Part shown: positions 21,836 to 34,049 of the stretch, piece by piece
How positions within the stretch are numbered: the stretch's first letter is position 1
Layout: every line of letters begins with the position of its first letter
Origin: Pycnopodia helianthoides
Lineage: Eukaryota > Echinodermata > Asteroidea > Forcipulatida > Asteriidae
DNA: 64,000 nucleotides
Assembly: GCA_032158295.1 (NCBI GenBank)
Contig: CM063258.1
Span: 1,183,001 to 1,247,000 of the forward strand
Reading direction: 5' to 3'
Position numbers and translations under genes: made by a program
Notes under the pieces: model-generated
Seen by the model: only the letters and a program-made list of their open reading frames with translations
Told to the model about the DNA's origin: nothing
The model's database searches: none

Positions 21836-22394
21836 ATAACGTGTCATTAGGTGGGACTTCAGTTTGCTCTTAAAATCATCAACAGTTTCACATGCCTTCA
21901 CTGAGTTTTTTTCCCACAGGCTTATTTTGGTTGCAGCGTTTGAAATAAGCGGGCTTTAATTTGTGAAGTCGTCAAATGCTAAGGTGTGTTTCCTTGACTT
22001 TTACAGTCATTAAGATGGAAATGGTTTAATTTCTCTGGAGGATTGAGACTGATTTGAAATTTAAAATAAATGAGCTTTCAGATTGAAGCTAATAATTTGT
22101 GGTGTTTTTAAATATTTTTTTAATTACAAATCATGTGCTTTGTCTTTAAGTATTCAAAGGCTGATGTACACAATTAATTTAAATTGTTCTTTTGGTTAAT
22201 TATACATTAATTCAAAAAGGTTGATATTTTCATTGGGTGTTTTTTTTTAAGAGGAACTGAATTCCAATCTGCTAGATTTCAGTAAACACGCCACTCAGCT
22301 AACCTTTATGAAGTTAATCAAATTAGATAATCATGTTTTTGAGAAAAGGCCGATTAACTATTGGATAAGCTTAAGTTGAGATATGCTCTAGAAT
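21836..22394. other. gene-free stretch
   Basis: A+T-rich unique sequence; nothing recognised. Confidence 0.3.
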
Positions 22395-22820
22395 GCAGGG
22401 TCAAACTGGCCTCTTGTCTCCGGGCATGCTCAGTTGTCTAGTGGTTAAGATATCTGCTCTACAATGCAGGGGTCATGGGTTCAAACTGGCCTCTTGTCTC
22501 CGGGCATGCTTGGTTGTCTAGTGGTTAAGATATCTGCTCTATAATGCGGGGTCATGGGTTCAAACTGGCCTCGTGTTTTCGGGCATGCTCAGTTTTCTAG
22601 TGGTTAAGATATCTGCTCTAGAATGCGGGGGTCATGGGTTCAAACTGGCCTCTCGTCTCCGGGCATGCTCAGTTTTCTAGTGGTTAAGATATCTGCTCTA
22701 TAATGCGGGGTCATGGGTTCAAACTGGCCTCGTGTTTTCGGGCATGCTTGGTTTTCTAGTGGTTAAGATATCTGCTCTAGAATATAGGGGTCATGGGTTC
22801 GATTCCCATCCGAGTAGTAG
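22395..22820 (+). repeat. tandem array of tRNA-like units (about 82 bp)
   Basis: Five full units and one partial one. Each has gggcatgctcagttgtctag, tggttaagatatctgctct and a B-box-like catgggttcaaactggcc. Units are 80-83 bp and differ at a few sites (caggggtc/cggggtc; tcagtt/ttggtt). Only the last unit has a proper B box, gggttcgattccca. The units look like the head of a SINE multiplied in place. Confidence 0.9.
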
Positions 22821-23738
22821 TATAGCTAAAAAACGTGTGGTTGCATGAGGACTTGATCACCAATAATCTGAATAATTATAAATAATTCTATTATAAATGA
22901 AAGGGCTGCATTCCAGATTTACAAAAATCATGACTTGGTTTTAAGTACAGTGTGCATTTAAAATGTAACATCAAAGTCACCATGGCGATAGTGTATTAAA
23001 CCTCGAGCAAATTAAGATGGGTTTTGTTTAGACAGCCCCGGACACGACTTCTAGAGTAGATTAAAATACATGTAGTTCATGAAGAACCCCCCCCCCCCCG
23101 GTCCTCATTTCAATGCGAGGGTGTCGAATATTAATTCCGAGAACAAATGCAATTAATAGAGATTCACTTTGCAATTTGGAGCTCCGCAAGGCTCTAGAAA
23201 GATCTTCAGTTGCCCCTGACCGGAACCCAAGGGGATTGAAAAATAAATGTGCCGCAATAAATCAAGCCAGTTGTGTTTATGCGAGGTGGCAGTTCAGTGG
23301 GGGGGGGGATTTTTTTAAGAGACACAAATGCACAAGGGTTGCAATCAACCAGTTGAAAGTGAGATTTATTTTGACACAGATTGGCCATGCATACTGTTCG
23401 TGTTCGTTCTGAGAATGAAACCAGCACGACAGAGTTTCATGGTGATCCAATTACAAGAGATGAAATGAGAAAGTGGTACGTTTCGCCACTTTTTTCAAAC
23501 GAGAGTGTAAACCCCTAATGAATTTCAAGCGTAATGTTAAGTTCATCTTCAAAATGGCAGAAACATTTTGATATTTTATCCAAATTTAATTTGGGATCTT
23601 TTAGTATGTATAAATTCAGGGACGATAGTCGTTTCTGAACAAAGGAGTAGTTTTTGGGTGTTTTTTTTAAATCAGGGGCGACAGTTGTGCTGAGAAAAAA
23701 AAGGTTGAGACTACATGTACATGTCATGTAGATGTAGG
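22821..23738. other. gene-free stretch
   Basis: Contains a C-run near 23090 and G-run near 23300. The open frame 23113-23412 has no supporting signals. Confidence 0.3.
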
Positions 23739-24115
23739 CAGGGCTCCAATTTAGGAAAAAAATCTACAAGACCACAGGACTTGTATCTCAAAATTTTTAC
23801 TGGACCAGAAATAATTTTACAAGAGCGATTCAAACTGAGAAAAGACTTCCTTGCACAGTTTAACTTACATTTAATTGAGCAAGCACTAAGACATATAAGA
23901 GAAAATTTATCTCATTTGTCTTATTTCAAATCATTATTCAGTCAATATTTGAACATAATTTGTTTCTATTCAAGATATTATAGAGTGAGTTACATAAATT
24001 GTCACTGAAGTGAAAACACAAGACCGCCGTCGGACTTGTCTGGTCATGAGTTTACTGGCCCAATACTAAAATCACTGGCCTCGGGCCTGGGGTCCAGTGT
24101 CAAATTCGAGCCCTG
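23739..24115 (-). mobile_element. CAGGGCTC-type DNA element, intact
   Basis: Ends cagggctccaattt and aaattcgagccctg are inverted repeats. The 6-bp duplication TGTAGG flanks it (23733-23738 and 24116-24121). The interior contains ttgtatctcaaaattttta and, near the other end, gcctcgggcctggggtcc. It has no coding capacity, so it is a non-autonomous DNA transposon. Confidence 0.85.
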
Positions 24116-24121
24116 TGTAGG

Positions 24122-24806
24122 ATGCAAATTTTAGCAGGTATGTTGAAATGATGGCATTTCTACCTTTTGGTAACCCCTGGAGTTCTAGATTTAAAGGAGC
24201 TTTTGGGAACAGTATTCTCGGCACTTGAGAAGTAGATGAAAGAGCAGGAATTCTTTATATCTGGAGAACCAGACAGACATAAACAGTCTGAATACAGATT
24301 TTTGTTTTATTCTCATCTCATTTGATGTATTAAAATATATACTTTTGTGGACTGTAGTTCTAAATGATTCATATTTATTGTAAATCATGCTCAGTTTAAT
24401 TTCGGCAAAGACTCACCCATAATATTAAATAAACCAATTGGAATGAATGAATGACTGACCGATCTTCTTCTTATTTTTCATTTGTAATTATTTTTTTATT
24501 TTTTTTTTTAATACAAACTGAATTTTGATTTTCAGTTATTTCTTTTGACCCACCCACCCACAATTTCGAAAAAAATATAAGAATTGTATAATATTGATAT
24601 TCTGAATGGCCCCTTAATGTCATGGGGAAGCTAATTGAACGCACCCAGTGAGGGCATACTGTAATGAAGGCACGGTGCAGTGTCTGTAATTAACTCTTGA
24701 CACAAGTTGATGTACATGATGTGTATAACGTCAGTTATCTTGTCAAGTAATGAACCACAAGGGAAACTGACTGGGTAAATTTCAAATGGTTCAGTTATCT
24801 TAATAC
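24122..24806. other. gene-free stretch
   Basis: Contains at about 24745 a short piece (accacaagggaaactgactg) that also flanks the SINEs at 30473 and 63803. No gene seen. Confidence 0.3.
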
Positions 24807-25191
24807 TGAAAGGAACATTACAGAATAGGTTTTTGCTAACAAAACAGTTGCTGGCAGTGTAAGCACTTTATGTAATCCACCATATACATAAACTGACAAA
24901 CCTGTAGAAGTTTGAGATCGATCTGCCATCTGGGTCACAAGAAAATAGTGAAAAACCGATTACACATTTTGCATGAAATCGTATAGATTCAACAAATGAA
25001 TAAAACGCTCACTGAGCGATAAACTCAAATCGGCAAGTTAGTTTATTCATTTCTCATCAAATATGGCATTTCAGACAGAAATATTTCAAGGGATGTTTTC
25101 TACTATCATCATCATTAGGCCGTGTAAGTTTTATGTAAATCTGTGATCAAAAAGTATATTTGTCCTTGCCAATTCTGTAATGTTCCTTTAA
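24807..25191 (+). repeat. TTAA element, family A, copy 3
   Basis: Left flank TGAA (one change), right flank TTAA (25188-25191). Full inverted ends, except that the left reads gaatagg for gaattgg. Confidence 0.9.
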
Positions 25192-25423
25192 AGGTCAGAC
25201 TGGTTTCCAGATTCTGGCTGGAGCAATCTAGGCTGGAGTCATTACCAACTGTCAAGTCTCGGCCTCAGACCAGTGTCTGGTTGACATTTTGATGATTGTT
25301 TTTTTCTTCTTCTTCTCTCTAATGACTTCCGATTGATTCTGCAGAGGACTTCCTGCACATTACTCCCCCCCCCCTCCTCACCTCATAGAAGGAAGTCATC
25401 TAAAGGAATTATGCTATACCAGA

Positions 25424-26395
25424 AGAAGCGGAAATTTGACATTGTCTTTGAATCAGGATTTAATTCACAATGACATGATTGAAGGATGGTTGCGGAATTG
25501 CAGAATGGACTCTGTCATTAAATTTGTGAGGGATGCTCTTTTGTGACTGTAGAATAACTGTAGAAGCAGAAATTTGACATTGTCATTGAATCAGGATTTA
25601 ATTCACAATGACATGATTGAAGGGTGGTTGCTGAATTGCAGAATGGACTCTGTCATTAATTTGTGAGGGATGCTCTTTTGTGACTGTAGAATAACTGTAG
25701 AAGCAGAAATTTGACATTGTCATTGAATCAGGATTTAATTCACAATGACATGATTGAAGGGTGGTTGCTGAATTGCAGAATGGACTCTGTCATTAAATTT
25801 GTGAGGGATGCTCTTTTGTGACTGTAGAATAACTGTAGAAGCAGAAATTTGACATTGTCATTGAATCAGGATTTAATTCACAATGACATGATTGAAGGAT
25901 GGTTGCTGAATTGCAGAATGGACTCTGTCATTAAATTTGTGAGGGATGCTCTTTTGTGACTGTAGAATAACTGTAGAAGCAGAAATTTGACATTGTCATT
26001 GAATCAGGATTTAATTCACAATGACATGATTGAAGGATGGTTGCTGAATTGCAGAATGGACTCTGTCATTAAATTTGTGAGGGATGCTCTTTTGTGACTA
26101 GATTAACTGTTGAAGCAGAAAATTTGACATTGTCTTTGAATCAGGATTTAATTCACAATGACATGACTGAAGGGTGGTTGCTGATTGCAGAATGGACTCT
26201 GTCAATATATTTGTGAGGGATGCTCTTTTGTGAGTGTAGAATAACTGTAGAAGCAGAAATTTGACATTGTCTTTGAATCTGGATTTAATTCACAATGACA
26301 TGATTGAAGGATGGTTGCGGAATTCCAGAATGGACTATGTCAATATATTTTTGTAGGATGCTCTTTTGTGAGTGTAGAATAACAGTGTTTTCCAC
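25424..26395 (+). repeat. 137-bp tandem repeat (7 units)
   Basis: Units begin at about 25424, 25563, 25698, 25836, 25974, 26110 and 26247 with agaagcagaaatttgacatt and include aggatttaattcacaatgac and gagggatgctcttttgtga. Outer units are more divergent than inner ones, as expected for an array that turns over from the middle. Confidence 0.93.
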
Positions 26396-26730
26396 CATGT
26401 AAGAAAAAGCTAGGTTCACCACCACGCTTTCTGTGGCACCCGCCATGTTTAGGGAGTTGATGCCAAGGAGGTTTAAGATCCATCTGCCATGTTTTTTCCC
26501 CCTCTTTTTTTCCTAGCTCATGCATTTCAGAGTTTTATATGTAATCTTTAAAACCTTTGCTCAAAGAAGTCAGGAAGAAGTGGCCATCAGAAATCATCTC
26601 AGAGTGCATCTCCATGATTACGGAGCATGGACAATCAAACAATTTGGGCCCCTTTAATTTGGGGCCCTTAGGTGGGCCCCGGACCCCACGCTGTAATGGC
26701 TTCATGCTTTGCGCTCACATAGCCCAGGCG
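26396..26730. other. gene-free stretch
   Basis: Contains repeated gggcccc/ggggccc words at 26645-26690. No gene seen. Confidence 0.3.
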
Positions 26731-27150
26731 CTATTCCATCAAGATCATAGCGCACATAATACAAATTAACATGGATAGAGTCTTATGAGCTTCACGAAAT
26801 AGAGATAAACTAACAGATTCCCTAATGACAGGAGGAAGATTGTTCCAAACCATTGGTCCCTGAAGCTCCACTGAATGCTTTTTGACCCAGAACTTTGTTT
26901 GCGCGGGGAACATTCAAGTGAGTGATGTCAAGTGTGGACCTAAGAAAACGTGGATGAAGAGTGCAATGTGACAGTAAATTGGAAATATATCTAGGAGTAG
27001 TTTTGTTCAAGCATTTTTAAACAAAAAGAGCAAGTTTGAAATGAAGCCGTTGTCTAATCGGTAGCCAATGAAGTTCCCTGAGTGATGGGGTAATACGTTC
27101 CGTCAAGGGTGTGGAATATACAAAAGGAGCTGCACTATTTTGTTATCGTT
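26731..27150 (-). mobile_element. non-LTR retrotransposon 3' end (frameshifted)
   Basis: The minus strand encodes TPRYISNLLSHCTLHPRF and, after a frame change near 26900, ELQGPMVWNNLPPVIRESVS. The latter is the usual Pxx-WN-LP-I-S-S end of reverse transcriptase proteins of CR1/L2/Jockey-type LINEs. The frame is broken, so the copy is dead. Confidence 0.72.
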
Positions 27151-27595
27151 GAACTCTGTCCAATTCATATGACGTATTTACTAATTGAAAGAAGATTGCC
27201 GTATGTACAAATCCTGTCATTGAAGAAAGAACATGCATCATACAGGAGCAAGGAGTAGATATAATACTTCATTAAATTTGTGAAAATTGCCCCTTCGTAC
27301 TCGACAACGAACGTAGTACATGTATTTTAACTCTGTGTACACTGCTTATGTCATTTCCCAATCAGTTTGACAATGGGCAATTACTAAGTGGTGTCAACTG
27401 ACTCTAAATTATTCACCTGGACATGCTGTGTGTTAAGCCTGGCTAAGGGGGATAATCCCTAGAGCCTTTAAGAAGTTATTTGTCGAAGGTGATGAAAAGA
27501 TGTGCTCTCACAACCACCTCAAAAACGAAAACGTTCTTCCGCGTAAAAGCCAAGTACAAGCTCTTAATTCCCTGCTCGTTCTCCTTTCCCATTTT
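27151..27595. other. gene-free stretch
   Basis: Probably further upstream remnants of the LINE at its left end, then unique sequence. No exon seen. Confidence 0.3.
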
Positions 27596-27650
27596 CTGTC
27601 TCTCTCCTCCTCTGTCTCTCCTCCTCTGTCTCTCCTCCTCTCTCTCTCTC

Positions 27651-27704
<54 letters not shown>

Positions 27705-27724
27705 GTCTCTGTCTCTGTCTGTCT

Positions 27725-27785
<61 letters not shown>

Positions 27786-27840
27786 CTCCTCTCTCTCTCC
27801 TCCTCTCTCTCTCCTCCTCTCTCTCTCCTCCTCTCTCTCT
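27596..27840. repeat. (TC)n / TCTCC pyrimidine tract
   Basis: About 245 bp of almost pure pyrimidine on the plus strand with CTCCT interruptions at the edges. Long open frames in it are low-complexity artefacts. Confidence 0.97.
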
Positions 27841-28159
27841 TGAGCAATCTGCTTTCTTCCCTTCTATTTACGTCTTCCTCATCCGTAGTGACGATGAGCC
27901 TGCTTGACCGACCCAGGTGTGGGCCATGACTATATTCACACCTGCTATCCGCGGTCCGTGGGGAAACCTTATTTCACGGTTTCGCAGCTTGCTAAAAAGG
28001 TTGCCATTTTAACGGGTGGAATCGATCCAGACGATTATAAACAACAGGGGGACAGAAGTGGGTTAATGAACATCTGTGCTCATTATGTTCCGTATGGCTG
28101 TCGTAAATGAACATAGGCCTTGAACTCGCATATTAAAGCAAAAGTGTAATTTCCTCTTT

Positions 28160-28285
28160 GAAAGGGCAAGGCCATTTTGCGAAAAAAAGGCGCTTCCATC
28201 AAATCAGGATAATTTTGAAGGGCACTGAAGACAAGACCAGGGTAATTGAGGCCATTTTATCTATGGTCTTGGTAGAATTTCCAGG
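28160..28285 (-). repeat. ggcctggaatt repeat, copy 3
   Basis: Contains agggcaaggccattttgcg, ggcgcttccatc and ends near gaatttccaggcct. Shorter than the others. Confidence 0.55.
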
Positions 28286-29290
28286 CCTCACCAGATGCTA
28301 TAATCAGGAATACCTTGCAGGTGACAGCCTTGTGGATAAAATCTCTCTTTTGGGGGAAGTGGTGTTTCTGCTTAACCCTTTAGAGATCGTTCATTTCTGT
28401 ATAATAATCACCATACGCCCAGACATTGCTAATCTTGTTGATTTTTTGCATCGTTATTATCAGGACAAATGTCAGGAAGATCATTAAGAAACAAAAATAC
28501 ACGGTTTTGTTTTAGAGTTGTAGATTCTATATTTACATGGGTGACATTGGAAAATGTCAATTCGGTCTGTTACCTTTTCTTTTACCCTCTTGATTGAGCG
28601 AAAGTAGGTCATTTTGTGGCCGTTTGCAGCCGCTGTGGGCATTTTGGTACAAGACGCTTGCAGCCGCTATGGTCTCTAAAGGGTTAAGCAGCTCTACGAA
28701 ATTATGCCGATTGTCTTGTAAATGTATTGTCTTGCAAACGTACTCCTCTGCTGTACAAGTTGAAACTAAAAGACAGTCTGGTACTCTCTCTTTAGCAGGA
28801 AAACCCTGGATGTTACCCCTGCAATGTTAATTTTAAAAGACACACCTCATGAAAAAAACCTAAAGAGGTTTGTAGTGAACATGGGGTTTCAGCTAAATTG
28901 TTTTGTTTTCAATGCCAGCTTTGTACACTCTGTAGACTGTAGTGTGTTTTGTGTGCAAAACGTATGCTTTCATTTTAGTGCATACTCACAGAGTAAAGGT
29001 GGAACTAAAATATGCATGAATTGAAATAATGGGGTTCTCCCTGCTTTTCTCTATAATGCATTGAAATTTGCTTCAAACGAGGTTAAAAAGCAACTCATGC
29101 ACGTCAAAGTGACGAGGCCGCAACGACGAGGCCGCAGTATTAATCTCTTTAGTCAAGTATGTACTTCTTGAATCGATGTACATTCTCGACGAAAGACCCA
29201 ATGTATCAAGTGCACCGGTGATGGGCGCCTTTAGGACCTGCTCCAAGGACCTGCTCCCAGGTACCGGTTTTATGGCACGAGTTACCGAGG
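28286..29290. other. gene-free stretch
   Basis: Two gccgctgtgggcattttg-like segments near 28620-28670; no exon that I can support. Confidence 0.3.
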
Positions 29291-29295
29291 ACTTC

Positions 29296-29562
29296 CTCAT
29301 TTACAACCCACGGAATTCTGCATTTACAACCCAAGGAATTCCTCCTTTACAACCCAAGGAATTCCTCATTTACAACCTATGGAATTCTGCATTTACAACT
29401 TACGGAGTTCTGCATTTACAACCCACGGAATTCTGCATTTACAACCCAGGAATTCTGCATTTACAACCCACGGAATTCTGCATTTACAACCCACGGAACT
29501 CTGCATTTACAACCCGGGGAATTTTGAACTTACAACCCACGGAATTCGGCACTTACCTTCCA
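29296..29562 (+). repeat. 23-bp minisatellite
   Basis: About eleven units of acggaattctgcatttacaa plus ccc, one of them 22 bp. Most units carry an EcoRI-type gaattc site. Outer units are the most diverged. Confidence 0.93.
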
Positions 29563-30369
29563 TGGACTTCCTTTGAATTCCTCTCAAGGAAACATGGCTT
29601 CCCAGGATGAGGCCTCTCCTTCCTCAGAAGACTATTGTTCCTCGATAAAATGTACCAAAAATCTCTCTCGCAACTTTAAACACATAAATCCCAAGCATCA
29701 ACACCCTGTCATTATGTCCAACCGATCCATCTCAGATTGCGATTTGTGCCTGCGAATTGCAAGTGTATTGATACATTACACATTTGCATTCTGCAGGCAT
29801 GTGATTTTGCAGGATTTTTTCCCTTATTTCAGGATTTTCTCAAAATCTCCTTGAGCCTTTCAAATTTTCTTGACACAAGTGAAGCAGTCACTAAAGGGAG
29901 ACAGAAATAGTCCACATTGTGTCCAAACCTGTAGTTTTGTCTTTCTGGTGATGCTCAGAGTCTGTAAATCTCCTCAATTGTAACTTCTGCGTCAAGAAAA
30001 AGGAGTAACTCACACCATCAACAGCGAGCCATTTCTCAGGAGTTTTCACATTCTACAAATCTCATCCCTGATTATGGGGAAAATGTTTCCACGTGGACCA
30101 GTTTACCTCATTTGTAGTTAGTTCTTCAATCCCACTTGATCTGCATTTGCTACCCAAGTGTAAAATCATTTTGTGTCTTGCTGCTTGATGGTTGAACCAC
30201 CCTTGTTTTACCCATTTCTTGAGTAAATAGTTTTGATTCGAACCTCTATGGTATGCTGCTTGATTTCTCACCAAATTTATGGTACTGTCGGACTGTGTTA
30301 TCTTTCAGACTAGTATTAGTGAGGGGTTCTACCAAAATCATTGTTTTACACAATATTGTGCAAATGTTA
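29563..30369. other. gene-free stretch
   Basis: Unique A+T-rich sequence. Nothing recognised. Confidence 0.3.
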
Positions 30370-30510
30370 CACAACATAGCTCAGTTGGTAGAGCGCCGGT
30401 ACGTTAATCCGGAGGTCGTTGGTTCAAATCCCGCTCTAGTCAATTTTTCTTTGTTCAACACCAACCATTTAAAATTTACCCAGTCAGTTTCCCTTGTGGT
30501 TCATTACTTG
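30370..30510 (+). mobile_element. tRNA-Asn-like SINE, copy 1 (5' arm lost)
   Basis: From tagctcagttggtagagc to ctctagtca it is nearly identical to copy 2, but the first seven bases no longer pair with the 3' acceptor strand. The flank gtcagtttcccttgtggtt follows. Confidence 0.7.
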
Positions 30511-30685
30511 ACATTTAAATTAAAAAAAGTCGCATCCCCTCAAGGTGATCCCGTGGCTGCTGCTTCCCAGGTTGTATCGTAAACTTGGGTGTGATCCCTG
30601 GCTACACGGCAGTTAACGGTTGTACGGCTTCTGACTGGCACCCCCGAACAAAGATATTGACAAAATAGGGAGACCGCCAACATGG

Positions 30686-30835
30686 GGCTAGATAGCTCAG
30701 TTGGTAGAGCGCCGGTACGTTAATCCGGAGGTCGTTGGTTCAAATCCCGCTCTAGTCAATTTTTCTTCGTTCAACACCAAACCATTTGAAATTTACCCAG
30801 TCAGTTTCCCTTGTGGTTCATTACTTAACATTTGT
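30686..30835 (+). mobile_element. tRNA-Asn-like SINE, copy 2 (full cloverleaf)
   Basis: Positions 30686-30758 (73 nt) fold as a tRNA: acceptor ggctaga/tctagtc, D arm gctc/gagc, anticodon loop acgttaa (anticodon GTT, Asn), T loop ttcaaat. Position 33 is C instead of T, and the T stem has a mismatch. A T run follows directly. With copies at 30370 and 63854 it is best read as a tRNA-derived SINE rather than a working tRNA gene. Confidence 0.7.
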
Positions 30836-30911
30836 ACCCAGCAGTTTTACAACAGGAAAAAAAAATAAAAAAAAAAAAAAAAATTGTACACTGCTTCGTC
30901 AGAGTGTAGCT

Positions 30912-31062
30912 CAGGCCTTGAATTTCGCCATGGCACCACAGCAATAGCTGTGGGTGCCCTTAAAAACCTTCATTACAAATTCAAATTTTCCTCATTGGGT
31001 GTCCTTCATTTTGGGGAAATTGCCGTGCCCTTTTGAACAAGAAGCTCCAGGCCTGGTAGCTG
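30912..31062 (-). repeat. ggcctggaatt repeat, copy 4
   Basis: Contains aggccttgaatttcgccatg, gtgccctt and ends near ctccaggcctgg. Worn. Confidence 0.5.
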
Positions 31063-31689
31063 GAATATTTAACACATTTTTATCAACCATTGAGATACTT
31101 ATCCTTCCACACGTGTGCAAAACTCCAGAGAGTGTATCTTTAAAAATGAAAGCAGTCCTCGACCGATCTCCACGGACGCTGCACATCAGCAAAGCGACCC
31201 GAAACATGCGAGAAAATTAAAATGGTCTGCTGTTGCGATTAGCTTCATGCTGTTACCTGGACTCATCAATCACGCAGTGTCACGTTCCGTCCCTGTGTGT
31301 ACATGACATGTTTTGCTTTCTCTGGGCTATGGTCCAATTAAAATTATATATATATATTTTTTTTTTCTCTCTCTCCTTAAAACTGGGTGAACGGCTGTTG
31401 GCCGTCCAAGCTAAAGAATTTGCAAGATTTTTTTATTTCTTCAGTGGGGGTCTTCCGAGATAGAAAATTAAACAAAGTATGGCCTCTGACTACTTGGATG
31501 TCTTGGGCTATGAATGAGGTAATGTAATTAGGTGGATTAATATGAAGGACAGAAGTGCTGTTCAAGTTTTTTTTTTTTTTCTGCAGGAAGTTAATGCATT
31601 ATGTATGCGAAAGTGTTTTGGCTGTTTTGTATTCACACCCATCTTAAATGCGTTTAACCTGCATACTGGAATATGTAGATTGTACATGG
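31063..31689. other. gene-free stretch
   Basis: Contains a (TA)n/T-run near 31340-31370. No gene seen. Confidence 0.3.
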
Positions 31690-31825
31690 GTTTTGAGGCA
31701 TTGCATGGTGAGGTATCAGTATATATTCGGTTTGCGGTAACACCATGTGTAAAAAATATCTACTTGCTGTGTAGATTTGTTCTTTAGAGAACTTGTCTTG
31801 CTATTTATTCTACTACCGCGGAGTA
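31690..31825 (+). repeat. gcattgcatggtgagg repeat, copy 1
   Basis: Shares gaggcattgcatggtgaggt, tttgcggtaacaccatgtgt and gagaacttgtcttgct with the region 44700-45150, where a transposon has split the other copy. Confidence 0.65.
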
Positions 31826-32119
31826 GGTTTTTGGGGAATTTGGGAGACTTCTCAGTTCTGTTATTGCAGTGTTATAGTTTTTAAAATGTTTAAAGGCTGT
31901 TTGTGGTGTTTGTGTTTGTGTTTTGTTAAGTGGTTCTTTCTTGGGGTTTTTGCTTACAGGCAATTGCCCCCATTCCCCTGGTCATACATTGGTGCACCTT
32001 GAAATGTCTCAGCAGAAGCTTGTATTTCCTTCATAAAGTAAATTGATATAAATATTGCATCTGGGAAAGCAATTATTTTTTTGTCTAATTCCTAAAAAGA
32101 AAAAAAAAAATGTAAAAAA
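31826..32119. other. gene-free stretch
   Basis: Unique sequence with poly-A runs near 32097-32130. Confidence 0.3.
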
Positions 32120-32520
32120 AAAACACTCTTGATACTCTTTCACTCAGAGTGAAATTGGAAGCATGGCATCACCGGACATCAACAACAAACGAATCGGTAC
32201 ATTCCACAAAGGAGTTTCTGCGCCAGTGAAAAAAGGTCAAACTCAATGCCGTTCTGATTAAATATCAGTTCTGATTAAATATCATCAAAGTTCAGGAATG
32301 AACTAAAAATTATCTGCGCAAAAGTGTACAGACCATATAATTGAAATGTGACATCATCGAACGTAAAGATTACACATGAAGGTTATCAAACCCAGTCACA
32401 TTGTGAACCGTTGTAAGGTAAGGTTAGAGACTTGATTTGTTTTTTCATTTTCATAAGGACTATTTATTGGAAAATGAGTGGACCTTAAACTGAATTTGAT
32501 TTTGGAGACCCTCTTTAAAA
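32120..32520 (-). repeat. long-TIR element, copy 2 (truncated)
   Basis: The right part matches 15535-16046 (gtacagaccata, ttcataaggact, attggaaaatgagtg, gaccctctttaaa). The matching left arm is missing. Confidence 0.5.
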
Positions 32521-34049
32521 TTAAAACTACATGTATTCAGTTTAAATCTGCAGTAGGGTTTGTCCTTAACTTTTTCATTGACTAAGCCAGCAGGGCTGTT
32601 TCGCTTGTCCATCAGCTTTTTCATTCGTTCATGTTTTACATTTTTAAAACGGATGCTTCTAAGTACTGAACTTACCAACTGGACCACTTGGAGAGAATTT
32701 GGACTGGTCCTCATGGTCTTGGGGTGTTTAAACTAGCATTTGGCCAGCGGACCAGGGGAGAATGCTAGACCTGCATGACAATTTATCCGATATTGACGTA
32801 ATGTACATGTATACGTACATGTACCAACTTGTACACTTCAAAGAAATATATACGCAGAGGTACAATGTACGGCGTTGAACTTCTCACCTCCACATTATTG
32901 AACTGACTAAGAATACACGCCAAAATCAATCTTCTGTGAAAATGAACAAAAGGAAGTTGTGATATCAAGTTGCTTTAACTGTCGTACCGGCTGCGTTTCA
33001 TTCACCGACATGCAATTTCATTCATAACACCGTCGGGCTTTTTTTCTTTTCTTTTCAACTTGGCCATGGGGGGAAAGTGTATCTTGCATACTTTGCTGTG
33101 TTTACTGTACATACAAACGGCAGTTCTAATCACTATTGTTGGTGTTCGGAGTCGGAACTGATACACGTTTTCCTTGTTGCTTCTCTCTCACATTACAATT
33201 GCAATTGAATTCAGCTGTCGGGCTTGAATTCATTCATATATAAACCTTGTGCATCTACGCACACATACTTTTCAAACTGCCATTTTGGTGATCACATCCA
33301 CATAAGGAAAGTACACCAGGTTGTTGTTAATAAATACTCAACAGATTTGAGAAGAACTTTGTTATAATTTCCGGAAACTGAAAACTATTGGGGGGAACCT
33401 AGTCCCCTGATGAATGCATGCACCAAGTTTACTTTCATTATAAAGATTTGGGTATTTTGAGTAAAAAAGAAAGATTATATTTTGTAAAGTTAAACCAAAC
33501 TTTTCAACACATACATGTATATGTGTCAGCCAGAATGCACAACTACATTTTGCACAAAATTAAGCGAATTGCAGAAGATTTTGTTTTGTAGCGATTGGCT
33601 CCATATTGTGTTTGCATCGTGCCAAATTGTTACACGCGACTCAAATACACAAAGACTGCAATGGTTGATGACGTCATGTGCACAAGGTCTATAGGTATGT
33701 AACGATGTATGTTCTATCTTTTAAACCTTCTACGTCTTGTGTGTCTTGTTTTTCCTTTTCTCTGTGTTAACTTTCACTTTTGCCTTAATCGATTTTTGAT
33801 CATAGTATTTTGGGGTTATTTCTTATATCTTGCTGCCCGGGTTTTTGATTTGTTATTTTCTTTGTAATACTTAATGTTTGGTTTTGTAAGCATGTCATTT
33901 TTAGAATTTCCTTGTGATACTACGGACCATATTTTTAAACCGAAATAAATAAATAAATAAATAAATACCATTGTTCTTTCTTAACAGTGGTCCGCTGTTA
34001 TGTTCAAATGTTGACTGTTCATGAGTCTGATGAATATTTGTTAATTTTG
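32521..34049. other. gene-free stretch
   Basis: 1.5 kb with no exon that I can support. Includes (AAAT)n at 33942-33967 and a tacatgtatacgtacatgta palindromic stretch near 32804. Confidence 0.3.

Noticed and set aside
22395..22820. CRISPR-like regular repeats
   Set aside because: The units are contiguous tandem repeats without unique spacers, and the DNA is clearly eukaryotic. The same applies to 25424-26395 and 29296-29562.
27476..27929. Overlapping long open frames on both strands (Ser/Leu- and Arg/Glu-rich)
   Set aside because: They are translations of the (TC)n tract; low complexity explains the lack of stops.
27904..28110. 68-codon plus-strand frame ending GLMNICAHYVPYGCRK
   Set aside because: No motif known to me, no convincing splice acceptor for its start, and it follows a simple repeat.
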